From Taylorella equigenitalis ATCC 35865 (GTDB taxonomy: Bacteria > Pseudomonadota > Gammaproteobacteria > Burkholderiales > Burkholderiaceae_B), in contig NC_018108.1 in NCBI RefSeq assembly GCF_000276685.1, forward strand, positions 744,001-808,000: a stretch of 64,000 nucleotides of DNA. The letters are read 5' to 3'. Numbering within the stretch: position 1 is the first letter of the stretch; every line of letters begins with the position of its first letter. Position numbers and translations under genes: made by a program. A model generated the notes under the pieces. It saw only the letters and a list, made by a program, of their open reading frames with translations. It was not told where the DNA came from and did not search any database. Positions 35,138 to 44,762 of the stretch are shown here, piece by piece.

Positions 35138-36241
35138 ATGAAAAAGAATTTCCTTGGCAAAATAGCGGTATCAGCGGCACTAGTAGTAGGTGCAATTGCT
35201 CCAGTCGCTGCGCAAAATAAAGTCGTAAACGTATATAACTGGGCTGAGTATTTGGCTGAAGATACATTACCTGGATTTGAGCGTACTACAGGTATTAAAG
35301 TTAGATACGACACCTTTGATACAAATGATATTGTTCAGGCTAAACTACTAGCAGGTAATTCTGGATACGACGTAGTTACTCCTTCAACTCACTATGCAGC
35401 TCGATATATTGAGGGTAAGCTATTACAACCATTTGATAAATCTAAAATCCCTAATTTTAAGCATTTAGATCCAGATATTATGGCTGTTGTTGCTCAAGTT
35501 GACCCTGGTAACAATTATTTGATTCCATGGGGCTTCGGCACAAATGGATTAGGTTATAACGTTACTAAGGTTAAAGAAATATTTGGTGCAGATGCGGATA
35601 TTGCTAACTGGGACATGTTATTTAAACCAGAAAATGCTTCTAAGTTAAAAGAATGTGGTATTTCTTTACTAGATGAGCCTGCACAAGTATTGCCAGCTGT
35701 ACTTCACTATATTGGGAAAGATCCAAATAGTAGTGATGAAAAAGATATTCGTGCAGCCTTTGATGTACTTAAAAAAATACGACCTTTTATTCGCCAATTT
35801 AGCTCTTCTGGATATATCAATGAGCTAGCAGCTGGGGACCTATGCATGGTGTATGGTTTCAATGGGGATGTGATGATTGCAGCTGACCGTGCAAAAGAAG
35901 CAAAAAAATCTTTCGAAGTAAATTACTTTATCCCTAAAGGTGGTGCTCCCGTATGGTTTGACACTATGGCTATACCAGCGGATGCTAAAAATGTAGATGA
36001 AGCTCATGCATTTATCAACTATATAGAAATGCCTGAAGTTCATGCGGCCATTACAAATAAAATGTTCTATCCAAATGCAAATAAATCAGCTAGGGAGTTT
36101 GTAAAAAAAGAAATTGCCGAAAATAAACAACTTTATCCTGATGAAGCTGTAAGCAAAACTTTATTTGTAATTAAACCTCAACCCCTAAAAATTCTTAGAC
36201 TTGAAACTAGGTTGTGGGCTGATCTTAAAGCTGGTAAATAA
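35138..36241 (+). CDS. potF: Periplasmic polyamine-binding protein (PotF/PotD family)
   Basis: 367 residues. Signal peptide 1-25 ends VAAQ. The mature protein starts NKVVNVYNWAEYLAEDTLPGFE, the typical beginning of PotF/PotD, and continues with VTPSTHYAARYIEGKLLQPFD, LIPWGFGTNGLGYN and ELAAGDLCMVYGFNGDV. It captures putrescine or spermidine in the periplasm for the ABC transporter encoded next. GGAGGGG lies 12 bases before ATG 35138. The order potF-potG-potH-potI is that of the E. coli putrescine system, so putrescine is the likeliest ligand, though spermidine or agmatine is possible. Confidence 0.94.
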   Translation: MKKNFLGKIAVSAALVVGAIAPVAAQNKVVNVYNWAEYLAEDTLPGFERTTGIKVRYDTFDTNDIVQAKLLAGNSGYDVVTPSTHYAARYIEGKLLQPFDKSKIPNFKHLDPDIMAVVAQVDPGNNYLIPWGFGTNGLGYNVTKVKEIFGADADIANWDMLFKPENASKLKECGISLLDEPAQVLPAVLHYIGKDPNSSDEKDIRAAFDVLKKIRPFIRQFSSSGYINELAAGDLCMVYGFNGDVMIAADRAKEAKKSFEVNYFIPKGGAPVWFDTMAIPADAKNVDEAHAFINYIEMPEVHAAITNKMFYPNANKSAREFVKKEIAENKQLYPDEAVSKTLFVIKPQPLKILRLETRLWADLKAGK

Positions 36242-36278
36242 TCCTAAATAATTGTTTTTATAGGAGTTGGAACATTAT

Positions 36279-37397
36279 ATGGAAGATGGGCGTAATGTAC
36301 CCGTTGATCAGGATGAGTTTGTAAAACTTGTAGATGTAGTAAAAATTTTTGGTGAAACTGTTGCCGTTCAATCTGTAAATCTTTCGGTCAAACGTCAAGA
36401 AATTTTTGCACTCTTAGGAAGTTCTGGAAGCGGAAAATCTACAATTCTTAGAATGCTTGCAGGATTTGAGCAGCCAACATCAGGTCAAATATATGTTGAT
36501 GGGGTGGACATTTCTAATGTCCCACCTTATAAGCGTCCAGTTAATATGATGTTTCAATCATATGCATTGTTCCCGCATATGACAGTTGAGCAAAATGTTG
36601 CTTTTGGTTTGAAACAAGAAAAAGTCCCTAGAAATGAAATTCATGATAGAGTTTTTGAGGCTTTAGATTTGGTTCAAATGGCTAGTTTTGCTAGACGTAA
36701 ACCAGCTCAACTTTCTGGTGGTCAGCAACAGAGGGTTGCTCTTGCTAGAAGTCTAGTAAAAAGACCTAAGCTTCTACTATTAGATGAGCCTATGTCTGCA
36801 CTAGATAAAAAGATCCGCGAAAAGACTCAAATTGAATTAGTAAAAATTCTTGAAGAAGTGGGTGTGACTTGTATTATGGTTACTCACGATCAAGAAGAAG
36901 CTATGACTATGGCTCACAGAATTGCTGTGATGACTGATGGTTATATAGTTCAATCTGGAACACCACACGATGTTTATACATTCCCTAACTCTCAATTCGT
37001 AGCTAGCTTTATTGGATCTACAAATATATTTACAGGCGTGATTACAGTTGATGAACCAGATCATGTGGTTATAGAGTCTGAAGATTTGATGAAACCTATG
37101 TACGTTAGTCATGGTATTTCAGAGCCATTGGGTATGGAAGTTTTTGTGTCGGTTCGCCCAGAAAATATTCGCATCTTAGTTGAACATCCAGAAGATGACG
37201 TTAATGTGGGTCATGGAATTGTTAATCACGTAGCTTGGATGGGTTCATACTTACGGTATCAAATTCGATTAGACACAGGAAAAATGATTGACGTTAATAT
37301 GCCTAATTCTCGTATTGGCAATGAGGAGCCACCAGGCATAGATGATGAGGTGTATGTTACTTGGGGACCAGATAGCGGTACGGTACTTCCATCATGA
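36279..37397 (+). CDS. potG: Polyamine ABC transporter ATPase
   Basis: 372 residues from ATG 36279. An in-frame TTG at 36267 directly follows the AGGAG at 36262-36266 and is too close to it, so the ATG is preferred. Walker A GSSGSGKSTILRML near 53, signature LSGGQQQRVALARSL near 147, Walker B LLLLDEPMSALDKKIRE and the switch His VTHDQEEAMTM are all intact. The C-terminal TOBE-type domain (ENIRILVEHPED) is typical of PotA/PotG. It powers the PotH-PotI pore. The stop overlaps the potH start by 4 bases (ATGA). Confidence 0.95.
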   Translation: MEDGRNVPVDQDEFVKLVDVVKIFGETVAVQSVNLSVKRQEIFALLGSSGSGKSTILRMLAGFEQPTSGQIYVDGVDISNVPPYKRPVNMMFQSYALFPHMTVEQNVAFGLKQEKVPRNEIHDRVFEALDLVQMASFARRKPAQLSGGQQQRVALARSLVKRPKLLLLDEPMSALDKKIREKTQIELVKILEEVGVTCIMVTHDQEEAMTMAHRIAVMTDGYIVQSGTPHDVYTFPNSQFVASFIGSTNIFTGVITVDEPDHVVIESEDLMKPMYVSHGISEPLGMEVFVSVRPENIRILVEHPEDDVNVGHGIVNHVAWMGSYLRYQIRLDTGKMIDVNMPNSRIGNEEPPGIDDEVYVTWGPDSGTVLPS

Positions 37398-38305
37398 AAA
37401 AGAAATCTAAATATTCTATAAGTAAGCCTAAAAAGGACTACATTGCCATCATACCTCCATATGCTTGGCTTATTCTTTTTTTGCTTGTGCCATTTTTTAT
37501 AGTGTTAAAGATTTCCTTTGCGGAATCGTTATTTGGACAGCCCCCATATTCTCCATTAATTAAATTTGAAGATTGGATATTAAATTTAACTCTCCATCTT
37601 GAGAGTTATAAAACTATTTTCACCGACAGTTTGTTTATAAGGGCTTATCTTAGTTCCTTAAAAATGGCTGCTATTACAACTGTTTTGTGTGTGTTGATTG
37701 GCTATCCTATGGCCTATTACATCGCACGCTCAAAAGAAAGTGTACGCAATGTTCTGATGCTACTTGTTATATTGCCATTTTGGACTTCGCTATTATTGCG
37801 AGTATATGCGTGGATTGGTATTTTGCGAAATGAAGGGCTACTAAATAATTTTTTAATTTGGTTGGGCGTTATTGATACTCCTTTGGAGATATATAGAACA
37901 GACATAGCGGTATATGTTGGTTTGGTTTATACGTATTTGCCTTTCTTTATTTTGCCTTTGTACACTAATTTATTAAAGCTTGATCAGAATCTTCTCGATG
38001 CTGCTTCAGATCTTGGTGCAAAACCATTTAATACGTTTTTAAATGTTACATTGCCTCTGTCCATGCCAGGAGTTATCTCAGGGGCGATGCTTGTGTTCAT
38101 ACCAACAGTAGGTGAATATGTAATACCAGAGCTTCTAGGTGGTACTGATACTTATATGATAGGTCGGGTTATGTGGGATCAGTACTTTACAGATGCAAAT
38201 TGGCCAGCGGCCGCAGCGATTGCTGTAGTTATGATTTTGATACTTTTGATTCCTCTAGTTATTTATCAAATGAATCAAAACAAACTCTTTAAGGAGGCAA
38301 ATTAA
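37394..38305 (+). CDS. potH: Polyamine ABC transporter permease PotH
   Basis: 303 residues with six membrane helices. The coupling motif EAA-like DAASDLGAKPFNTFLNVTLPLSMPG is shown here by its core DAASDLGA and LPLSMPG, near residue 205-225. The periplasmic loop GQPPYSPLIKFEDW is typical of PotH/PotB. It overlaps potG by 4 bases and potI by 1 base, so the operon is translationally coupled. Confidence 0.94.
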   Translation: MKKKSKYSISKPKKDYIAIIPPYAWLILFLLVPFFIVLKISFAESLFGQPPYSPLIKFEDWILNLTLHLESYKTIFTDSLFIRAYLSSLKMAAITTVLCVLIGYPMAYYIARSKESVRNVLMLLVILPFWTSLLLRVYAWIGILRNEGLLNNFLIWLGVIDTPLEIYRTDIAVYVGLVYTYLPFFILPLYTNLLKLDQNLLDAASDLGAKPFNTFLNVTLPLSMPGVISGAMLVFIPTVGEYVIPELLGGTDTYMIGRVMWDQYFTDANWPAAAAIAVVMILILLIPLVIYQMNQNKLFKEAN

Positions 38306-39111
38306 TGTTTCCTTATAGATTATTTAAATGGATAGCTTTGGGATTAGGATTTGCTTTTTTGTATATCCCAATTGTTAGCCTAATTGTTTATTCGTTTAAT
38401 GATTCAGCTTTAACTTCATCATGGGTGGGTTTTTCTCTTAGATGGTATAAAGACTTATATCACGATGAAGCATTACTAAGAGCTGCATGGTTATCAATAA
38501 AAATAGCTGTTTTTTCTGCAACCATGGCTACTTTGATAGGTACATGGGCAGGATATGTATTAGTACGCAAAGGTCCTTTTAAAGGTTTTGCACTTTATAT
38601 TGGCATGCTTAATTTGCCGTTAGTTATACCTGATGTTATTTTGGGTATATCTGTATTGTTGATGGTTATAGAGTTGCGTAACTTAGTTGGCTTTCCAGAA
38701 GCAAATGGAGTATTTACAATATGGCTTGGTCACGTGACACTGTGTATAGCCTATGTTTCTGTGGTTATTTCTACTAGGGTGCGTGAGCTCGATACGTCTA
38801 TAGAATATGCGGCTTTGGATTTAGGTGCGACTCCATTAAAAGTATTTTTTACTATTACATTACCTATGATTGCACCAGCGGTAGTGTCGGCATGGCTTTT
38901 GGCTTTTACACTTTCTCTTGATGATGTTGTGATTGCCTCATTCCTAAATGGACCAGGATATACAACTTTGCCTATTGAAATTTTTTCACGTGTGAGACTT
39001 GGTGTTAAACCTGAGGTTAATGCCTTAGCTACAATTTTAGTAGTTGGAATCGGGGCTATAGTAATTATTGCCAACCGAATTCAAATTAAAAAATCCTCTG
39101 CATTGGAGTAG
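38305..39111 (+). CDS. potI: Polyamine ABC transporter permease PotI
   Basis: 268 residues with six membrane helices, starting MFPYRLFKWIALGLGFAFLY and carrying the EAA-type loop AALDLGATPLKVFFTITLP near residue 170 and SFLNGPGYTTLPIEIFSR after it. It pairs with PotH to form the membrane channel. AAGGAGG precedes its start. It ends one base before the rpiA ATG, so rpiA is probably co-transcribed. Confidence 0.94.
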   Translation: MFPYRLFKWIALGLGFAFLYIPIVSLIVYSFNDSALTSSWVGFSLRWYKDLYHDEALLRAAWLSIKIAVFSATMATLIGTWAGYVLVRKGPFKGFALYIGMLNLPLVIPDVILGISVLLMVIELRNLVGFPEANGVFTIWLGHVTLCIAYVSVVISTRVRELDTSIEYAALDLGATPLKVFFTITLPMIAPAVVSAWLLAFTLSLDDVVIASFLNGPGYTTLPIEIFSRVRLGVKPEVNALATILVVGIGAIVIIANRIQIKKSSALE

Positions 39112-39795
39112 ATGATGGTAAAAACCCAAGACGAGTTAAAAAAAGAAGTTGCTACTGAGGCTATTAAGTATGTTTTAGAAATGGTGGGACCTAATGATAC
39201 GATTGGTGTCGGTACGGGTTCTACGGCAAATTTTTTTATTGAATTATTATCTAATCATAAAGATAAATTTCGTGATACTGTTGCTAGTTCTGTAAAAAGC
39301 GAGGAGCTACTTACTAAATTCGGCATACCTGTAGTTGATTTAAATATGCGTGAAACAATAAAAGTGTATGTTGATGGTGCTGATGAAATTAATCCGAACT
39401 TACATCTTATTAAGGGTGGTGGTGGAGCTTTGCTACGTGAAAAAGTCGTGGCTTCAGCTTCAGATTATTTTATCTGCATAGCTGATGAGTCTAAATTAGT
39501 AGAAAAGCTTGGGGCTTTTAAATTACCCATAGAGGTAATTCCTATGGCAGTCTCTGTTGTATCTCGTAAGATTAAAGAGCTTGGAGGAGATGCTTTTTTA
39601 CGTGAAGGCTTTTTAACTGATAATGGTAACCAAATTATCGATGTAGCTGGTTTTTCTGTATCTGATGCACGTGAGCTAGAAACTCAAATAAATCAGATAC
39701 CAGGGGTAGTCTGTTGCGGTTTTTTTGCACTGAGACCACCAGAGTTGGCACTTGTTTCTAGTCAAAATGGTGTCCGAACTATAAAACTTAAATAA
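39112..39795 (+). CDS. rpiA: Ribose-5-phosphate isomerase A
   Basis: 227 residues. The diagnostic motifs GVGTGSTANFFIELL (~32-46), VDGADEINPNLHLIKGGG (~85-102) and LLREKVVAS are present, holding the catalytic Asp, Glu and Lys. It interconverts ribose-5-phosphate and ribulose-5-phosphate in the pentose phosphate pathway. ATG 39112 and ATG 39115 overlap; GGAG seven bases upstream of 39112 allows either. It starts immediately at the end of potI, an arrangement with no clear functional link. Confidence 0.96.
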   Translation: MMVKTQDELKKEVATEAIKYVLEMVGPNDTIGVGTGSTANFFIELLSNHKDKFRDTVASSVKSEELLTKFGIPVVDLNMRETIKVYVDGADEINPNLHLIKGGGGALLREKVVASASDYFICIADESKLVEKLGAFKLPIEVIPMAVSVVSRKIKELGGDAFLREGFLTDNGNQIIDVAGFSVSDARELETQINQIPGVVCCGFFALRPPELALVSSQNGVRTIKLK

Positions 39796-39814
39796 GTTTA
39801 CTTAGGAGTTAAAT

Positions 39815-40528
39815 ATGACTGAGCATACTCTCAAAAAATTCGATCAAGACATCGAATCAATCCGTACTGGTTTTATCCGTATGGGCGGAATAGTTGAATC
39901 CATCGTCAAAGATGCATTAGTAGTAATTGATTCTGGAGATTTAGAAACTATTGAGCGCGTTTTACAATCAGAAAAAGAAGTTAACGCTCTTGAAAAACAA
40001 TTAGACAAACAAATTGCAGAGGGCATTGCTGTTCATCAGCCTACAGCAATCGATTTACGTTTTATGGTTTCAAATCTTAAGATGATTACTGACTTAGAAC
40101 GTATCGGAGATGAGGGCGAAAAAATCGTAAAAATTGCCCGCAAACTTCATGAAAGTGGTGTGAGATATGAACCGCTTGTAGATATGCGTCACATGGGAAT
40201 ACTAGTTCTTCAGATGATAGACAATGCATTTGAAGCATACTCTCGTAGTGATGTAGTTAAAGCTGCAGAAGTAGTACGTGCAGACAAAATGGTAGATAAA
40301 GAGTGGAAGAACTTACTTCGTACATTAAGTAGTTTCTTAATTGAAGACCCTCGTCGCACGACTGAGTTTATAGACCATATCTTTATTGCTCGTTCTCTTG
40401 AAAGAATTGGTGATCACGTTAAAAATATCGCTGAAAGAGTAATTTATCTAGTTCAAGGCGAAGACGTTCGTCATGAAGGTGCAAAATACGCAGAACTAGT
40501 AGCTAAAGGCGAAGCAGAGCAAGAGTAA
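39815..40528 (+). CDS. phoU: Phosphate-system regulator PhoU
   Basis: 237 residues, all-helical, with the two PhoU repeats: residues ~15-105 (LRFMVSNLKMITDLERIGDEGEKI in its core NLKMITDLERIGDE) and ~115-210 (HIFIARSLERIGDHVKNIAERV in its core SLERIGDHVKNIAE). These bind metal clusters. PhoU restrains the PhoR-PhoB response when phosphate is plentiful, acting with the Pst transporter, whose genes are not here. TTAGGAG precedes the ATG. Confidence 0.95.
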   Translation: MTEHTLKKFDQDIESIRTGFIRMGGIVESIVKDALVVIDSGDLETIERVLQSEKEVNALEKQLDKQIAEGIAVHQPTAIDLRFMVSNLKMITDLERIGDEGEKIVKIARKLHESGVRYEPLVDMRHMGILVLQMIDNAFEAYSRSDVVKAAEVVRADKMVDKEWKNLLRTLSSFLIEDPRRTTEFIDHIFIARSLERIGDHVKNIAERVIYLVQGEDVRHEGAKYAELVAKGEAEQE

Positions 40529-40560
40529 TTCTTTGCTTAGGCTTTTAATTTATATATTTG

Positions 40561-40590
40561 GGCTCATAATTGTGATTGCAATTGTGAGCC
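40561..40590. terminator. Hairpin between phoU and yggX
   Basis: A 12-bp stem, GGCTCATAATTG (40561-40572) with CAATTGTGAGCC (40579-40590), one wobble pair and a 6-base loop. It lies between two convergent genes. T-runs on either side are poor, so it is a strong hairpin but only a likely terminator. Confidence 0.7.
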
Positions 40591-40609
40591 TACAATTTAT
40601 ATATCCAGC

Positions 40610-40882
40610 TTAAATGGGTGGAGCCACATATCCTTGTGCTTCTACATCAGCATCTTCAAATAAGTAACTTTCCATTTGAGCTTGTAGATATTTGCGAGCC
40701 CTAGCATCCGCTAGGTTTAGCCGGTTTTCGTTTACCAATCTAGTTTGAACATCCATCCAAGACTTCCAAGCATCAACAGATATCTCTTTATAAATACGTT
40801 TGCCAATTTCACCAGGATACGGTGGATAATCAAGTCCAGGGAGTTCCTGCTTTAATTTCACGCAATAAACAGTTCTACTCAT
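40610..40882 (-). CDS. yggX: YggX-type iron-trafficking / oxidative damage protection protein
   Basis: 90 residues with the family's [10 protein letters not shown] start (conserved Cys7), [23 protein letters not shown]-like [14 protein letters not shown] and the C-terminal GYVAPPI-type tail. YggX limits damage to iron-sulfur proteins and influences iron availability in the cytoplasm. It is a single gene, convergent to phoU and divergent from hrpA across 55 bases. The length is normal (about 90). Confidence 0.95.
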   Translation of the reverse strand: MSRTVYCVKLKQELPGLDYPPYPGEIGKRIYKEISVDAWKSWMDVQTRLVNENRLNLADARARKYLQAQMESYLFEDADVEAQGYVAPPI

Positions 40883-40937
40883 ATCGAAACCTCTATAATC
40901 TCTTATGAAAGAAACATTTTAATTCATATAGTTTTTA

Positions 40938-43900
40938 ATGGATAATTCCCCTCAAGATATTGTGCTTAATGGGATTAAATTTAATTCCTCATTGCCAGTT
41001 AATCAAAAGCTAGAAGAACTATCAAAGCTTATAAAAAATCATCAAGTAATAATTGTTAGCGGAGAAACTGGGTCTGGTAAAACTACTCAATTACCAAAAC
41101 TATGTTTAGCATTAGGACGTGGACGTAAGGGATTAATTGGGCATACGCAACCTAGGAGAATTGCAGCAATTTCTGTAGCTAAGCGAATATCCGAGGAGCT
41201 TGGACCTCAAAGAGCACCAGAGGTTGCATATCAAGTAAGGTTTCAAGATAAAAGTACTTCCAATACAAAAATAAAGTTAATGACCGATGGAATTTTGCTA
41301 GCCGAAACTCAATCGGACAAACTCCTTAAAAAATACGACACAATCATAATAGATGAGGCTCATGAGAGAAGCTTAAATATAGATTTTCTTCTAGGTTTAT
41401 TAAAATCAATACTTCCAAAAAGACCTAATTTAAAGGTAATAATTACTTCTGCGACCATAGATGCAGTTAAATTTTCTGAGCACTTTAAAGCATTAAACGG
41501 AGTACCTGCACCAGTAATAGAAGTGTCAGGAAGGCTTTTCCCTGTTGAGATTAGATATAAACCATTAGGGGCAGATGAGGAAAATAATTCACAATTAGAT
41601 TCATTGACAGATGGTGTAGTTAAGGCAGTTCACGATTTTACGTTTGAGGGAAGTGGAGATGTTTTAGTTTTCCTTCCTGGAGAGCGTGAAATTCGTGAAT
41701 GTTCTGATGCATTATTAGATGCCGTAACACGTCGAGAAGTTGAAAGACTTGAAGTGCTTCCACTTTTCTCTAGACTGTCTCAGAATGATCAGGAGAAAAT
41801 ATTTAAACCTTCATCTTCATTAAGACGCGTAATATTAGCTACGAATGTTGCTGAAACATCATTAACTGTTCCAGGTATTAGATATGTTGTGGATTCTGGA
41901 CTAGCACGTGTTAAACGATATTCTTGGCGCAATAAGGTTGAACAGTTACACATAGAGAAAATTTCTAAAGCATCTGCAAATCAAAGGGCTGGACGTTGTG
42001 GACGTGTTGCCTCTGGTGTATGTGTTAGGCTATATGATGAGGAGGATTTTGCACGACGTTCTGAATATACAGACCCCGAAATCTTGCGTTCATCGTTAGC
42101 CTCTGTGATATTGCAGATGAAGTCTTTGCGTATTGGAGATGTGGCAGCATTTCCTTTTCTAGAAAGTCCAACCTCCCGTGCAATAGCAGACGGATATCAA
42201 ATACTACATGAATTAGGTGCGATTTCTGGTCAATACTCAGATAAAACTCATCTAACACGCATAGGTCAATCTCTCGCTCAGCTACCTCTTGATCCTAAAA
42301 TTGCAAGAATAATATTGGCTGGTCATCAAAATAACTGCTTAAAAGAAATTTTAATTATCGCATCAGCGTTGAGTGTGGCTGATCCAAGAGAAAGGCCATT
42401 TGACCAAAAAAACAAAAGCGATCAGCTTCACGCAAAATTCAAAGATGAAAAATCTGAGTTCATATCTTATTTAAAACTGTGGCAATGGTACTGGGAGCTC
42501 TACTCTAAAAAAGTATCCAATCGTAAGTTTAACGATGAACTTAAGAAAAATATGATTTCTGTTCTTCGCATGAGAGAGTGGATTGATATTCATAATCAAC
42601 TCACTTCAATTGTGAATGAAAAAAAATGGTCAATTCTTGAATCAGAAGCTACATATGAGCAAATACATAAATCATTACTTACTGGGCTTCTTGGTAATGT
42701 GGGTTCTAAAAGTGAGACAGAGCCTAATTTCTATCAAGGTACAAGAAATATTAAATTTTTGATTCATCCGCTTTCTGGTATGCAAAAGAAGGCAGGTAGA
42801 TGGGTGATGGCGGCAGAGCTTGTTAATACAAGCAAGATATATGCGAGAGTGGTTGCACAAATTGATCCAAGATGGATTGAGAGCATTGCCACCCATTTAA
42901 TTCAAAAAAATTGGAGTGATCCACGATGGGATGTTAAACGAGGTCAGGTCGTAGCAAATGAAAGAGCTACTTTGTATGGGCTACAAATTTATCAGGGACG
43001 GAAGGTGCATTATGGTCCAATAAATCCTGAGCATTCACGGGAGATTTTTATAAGAGAAGCCTTGGTATCCGGCGATTTAAATGTGGATCTGCCTTTTGTA
43101 GATCATAATTTGAAATTAATTGAGCAAATTGAACACATGGAACATAAATCTCGTAGAAGAGATATTCTAGTTGACGATGCCTTAATCTTTGCATTTTATT
43201 CGTCATTAATTCCTAATGACATTTGCCAAACCGCAAGCTTAGAAGCTTGGTATAAGAGGCTTTCTGAAGAAGTACGAAAAAAATTGCTTCTAAATAAAGA
43301 TGGCTTAATGAAGCATAGTGCAGAAGGGATTACTACGGACTATTTTCCTAGAAAGGTACATAATTCAGGGCTTGAACTTGTTGCTTCTTATCATTTTGAA
43401 CCTGGCTCTCCAAAGGATGGTGTTACTGTAACTGTTCCTGATTATGCACTAAGTCAAATCAATCCCTGCACGGTACAGTGGCTGGTACCTGGAATGTTAA
43501 AAGAGAAGGTTCAAGCACTTGTAAGGTCATTGCCACAGAAAATTAGGAGGCATTTAGTACCGATTCCTGATTATGCACGTGAATTTTATTTGGATCACGA
43601 GGCTGATTTAAAAGAGCCTAAAAAGGATTTAATTGAAGCCATTATCGATCATGCTTATAGTAGTCACAATGTAAAAATTGCTCGTGAAGATTTTAAAACG
43701 GAAAATCTTCCAGTCCATATGAGTATGATTTTTAAGGTGGTGGATTCTTATGGACGTATGCTATCTGCAGGTCGTAATTTAGCTCAATTGAAAGCAGAGC
43801 ATGCGGATCAGTCTTTACATAGTTTTCAGAAATTGGCTCAACAGAATTTGTCTAAAATCAGCTTAAATACTGAGGATAAAATAACCGACTGGTCGTTTGG

Positions 43901-44759
43901 AGAACTTCCTGAAATAATGGAGATTCGTAAAAGTAACCAATCCTTAGTGGGTTATCCAGCTTTAGTTGATTCAAATACGTATTGTTCTATAGATGTTTTT
44001 GATACACCTGAGATGGCCTTAGATGTACATAGAAAAGGGCTTATGCGCCTATTTTATTTGGGCTTAAATGAGCAAATTAAGTATTGGAAAAAAAATATAC
44101 CTGGCATTGAAAAATTAGGTCTTATGTATATGAATTTGGGTACACAGACCGAGTTAATTGAACAACTGATTGAGGGGGCTATAAATCAAAGTGCGATGCA
44201 GGAACCATTGCCACAGAATAAGGAAGAGTTTGAGGTTAGAAAGAATCAAGCAAAAGAGAAGTTGGGACTTATTATTAATGAAATAGTGCAATTGTCTTTA
44301 CAGATTTTGGATTTGTACAAACAGCTTGATAAAAAACTTCAAGGACTTAAAAGTTCTATTAAAAAAAGTGTGAGCAATAATGATCAAAGGTATATTGATG
44401 AAGCATATTCTGATCTAAAGAATAACTTGGAATTTTTAATTCCTCCTAAATTTATAACTAAGCATAGTTTTAAAAATTTACAGAATTTTCCTCGCTACAT
44501 TAAGTCGTCCATAGCTAGGATTGATAAGCTTCTTAGAGATATTGGTCGTGATGAAAAAAACTTAAATGAAATCCGAAAATTTCAGACTAAAATTAATAAA
44601 AAGTTGACCGAACTTCGTGGGCAACCTGATCCAAAACTAGATGAATTTATCTGGATGGTACAGGAGCTTCGAGTTGCATTGTTTTCTCAGGAACTCAAAA
44701 CTCCGTATCCAGTATCTTCAAAACGCCTTGAAAAATCTTGGTCACAATTTAATTTATAA
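40938..44759 (+). CDS. hrpA: ATP-dependent RNA helicase HrpA
   Basis: 1273 residues, close to the E. coli protein (1300). DEAH-box helicase motifs occur in order: GETGSGKTTQLPK (~42-54), TQPRRIAAISVA, IIDEAHERSLNIDFL (~137-151), TSATIDAVKFSEHF, FLPGEREIREC, VAETSLTVPGIRYVVDSG, and QRAGRCGRVASG. The long C-terminal part (OB fold and HrpA-specific region) is also present. DEAH helicases of this type act on structured RNA; in E. coli HrpA resolves stalled ribosomes. The next gene, dnaE, starts 3 bases after its stop, so the two are co-transcribed, although no functional link is known. Confidence 0.95.
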   Translation: MDNSPQDIVLNGIKFNSSLPVNQKLEELSKLIKNHQVIIVSGETGSGKTTQLPKLCLALGRGRKGLIGHTQPRRIAAISVAKRISEELGPQRAPEVAYQVRFQDKSTSNTKIKLMTDGILLAETQSDKLLKKYDTIIIDEAHERSLNIDFLLGLLKSILPKRPNLKVIITSATIDAVKFSEHFKALNGVPAPVIEVSGRLFPVEIRYKPLGADEENNSQLDSLTDGVVKAVHDFTFEGSGDVLVFLPGEREIRECSDALLDAVTRREVERLEVLPLFSRLSQNDQEKIFKPSSSLRRVILATNVAETSLTVPGIRYVVDSGLARVKRYSWRNKVEQLHIEKISKASANQRAGRCGRVASGVCVRLYDEEDFARRSEYTDPEILRSSLASVILQMKSLRIGDVAAFPFLESPTSRAIADGYQILHELGAISGQYSDKTHLTRIGQSLAQLPLDPKIARIILAGHQNNCLKEILIIASALSVADPRERPFDQKNKSDQLHAKFKDEKSEFISYLKLWQWYWELYSKKVSNRKFNDELKKNMISVLRMREWIDIHNQLTSIVNEKKWSILESEATYEQIHKSLLTGLLGNVGSKSETEPNFYQGTRNIKFLIHPLSGMQKKAGRWVMAAELVNTSKIYARVVAQIDPRWIESIATHLIQKNWSDPRWDVKRGQVVANERATLYGLQIYQGRKVHYGPINPEHSREIFIREALVSGDLNVDLPFVDHNLKLIEQIEHMEHKSRRRDILVDDALIFAFYSSLIPNDICQTASLEAWYKRLSEEVRKKLLLNKDGLMKHSAEGITTDYFPRKVHNSGLELVASYHFEPGSPKDGVTVTVPDYALSQINPCTVQWLVPGMLKEKVQALVRSLPQKIRRHLVPIPDYAREFYLDHEADLKEPKKDLIEAIIDHAYSSHNVKIAREDFKTENLPVHMSMIFKVVDSYGRMLSAGRNLAQLKAEHADQSLHSFQKLAQQNLSKISLNTEDKITDWSFGELPEIMEIRKSNQSLVGYPALVDSNTYCSIDVFDTPEMALDVHRKGLMRLFYLGLNEQIKYWKKNIPGIEKLGLMYMNLGTQTELIEQLIEGAINQSAMQEPLPQNKEEFEVRKNQAKEKLGLIINEIVQLSLQILDLYKQLDKKLQGLKSSIKKSVSNNDQRYIDEAYSDLKNNLEFLIPPKFITKHSFKNLQNFPRYIKSSIARIDKLLRDIGRDEKNLNEIRKFQTKINKKLTELRGQPDPKLDEFIWMVQELRVALFSQELKTPYPVSSKRLEKSWSQFNL

Positions 44760-44762
44760 GCA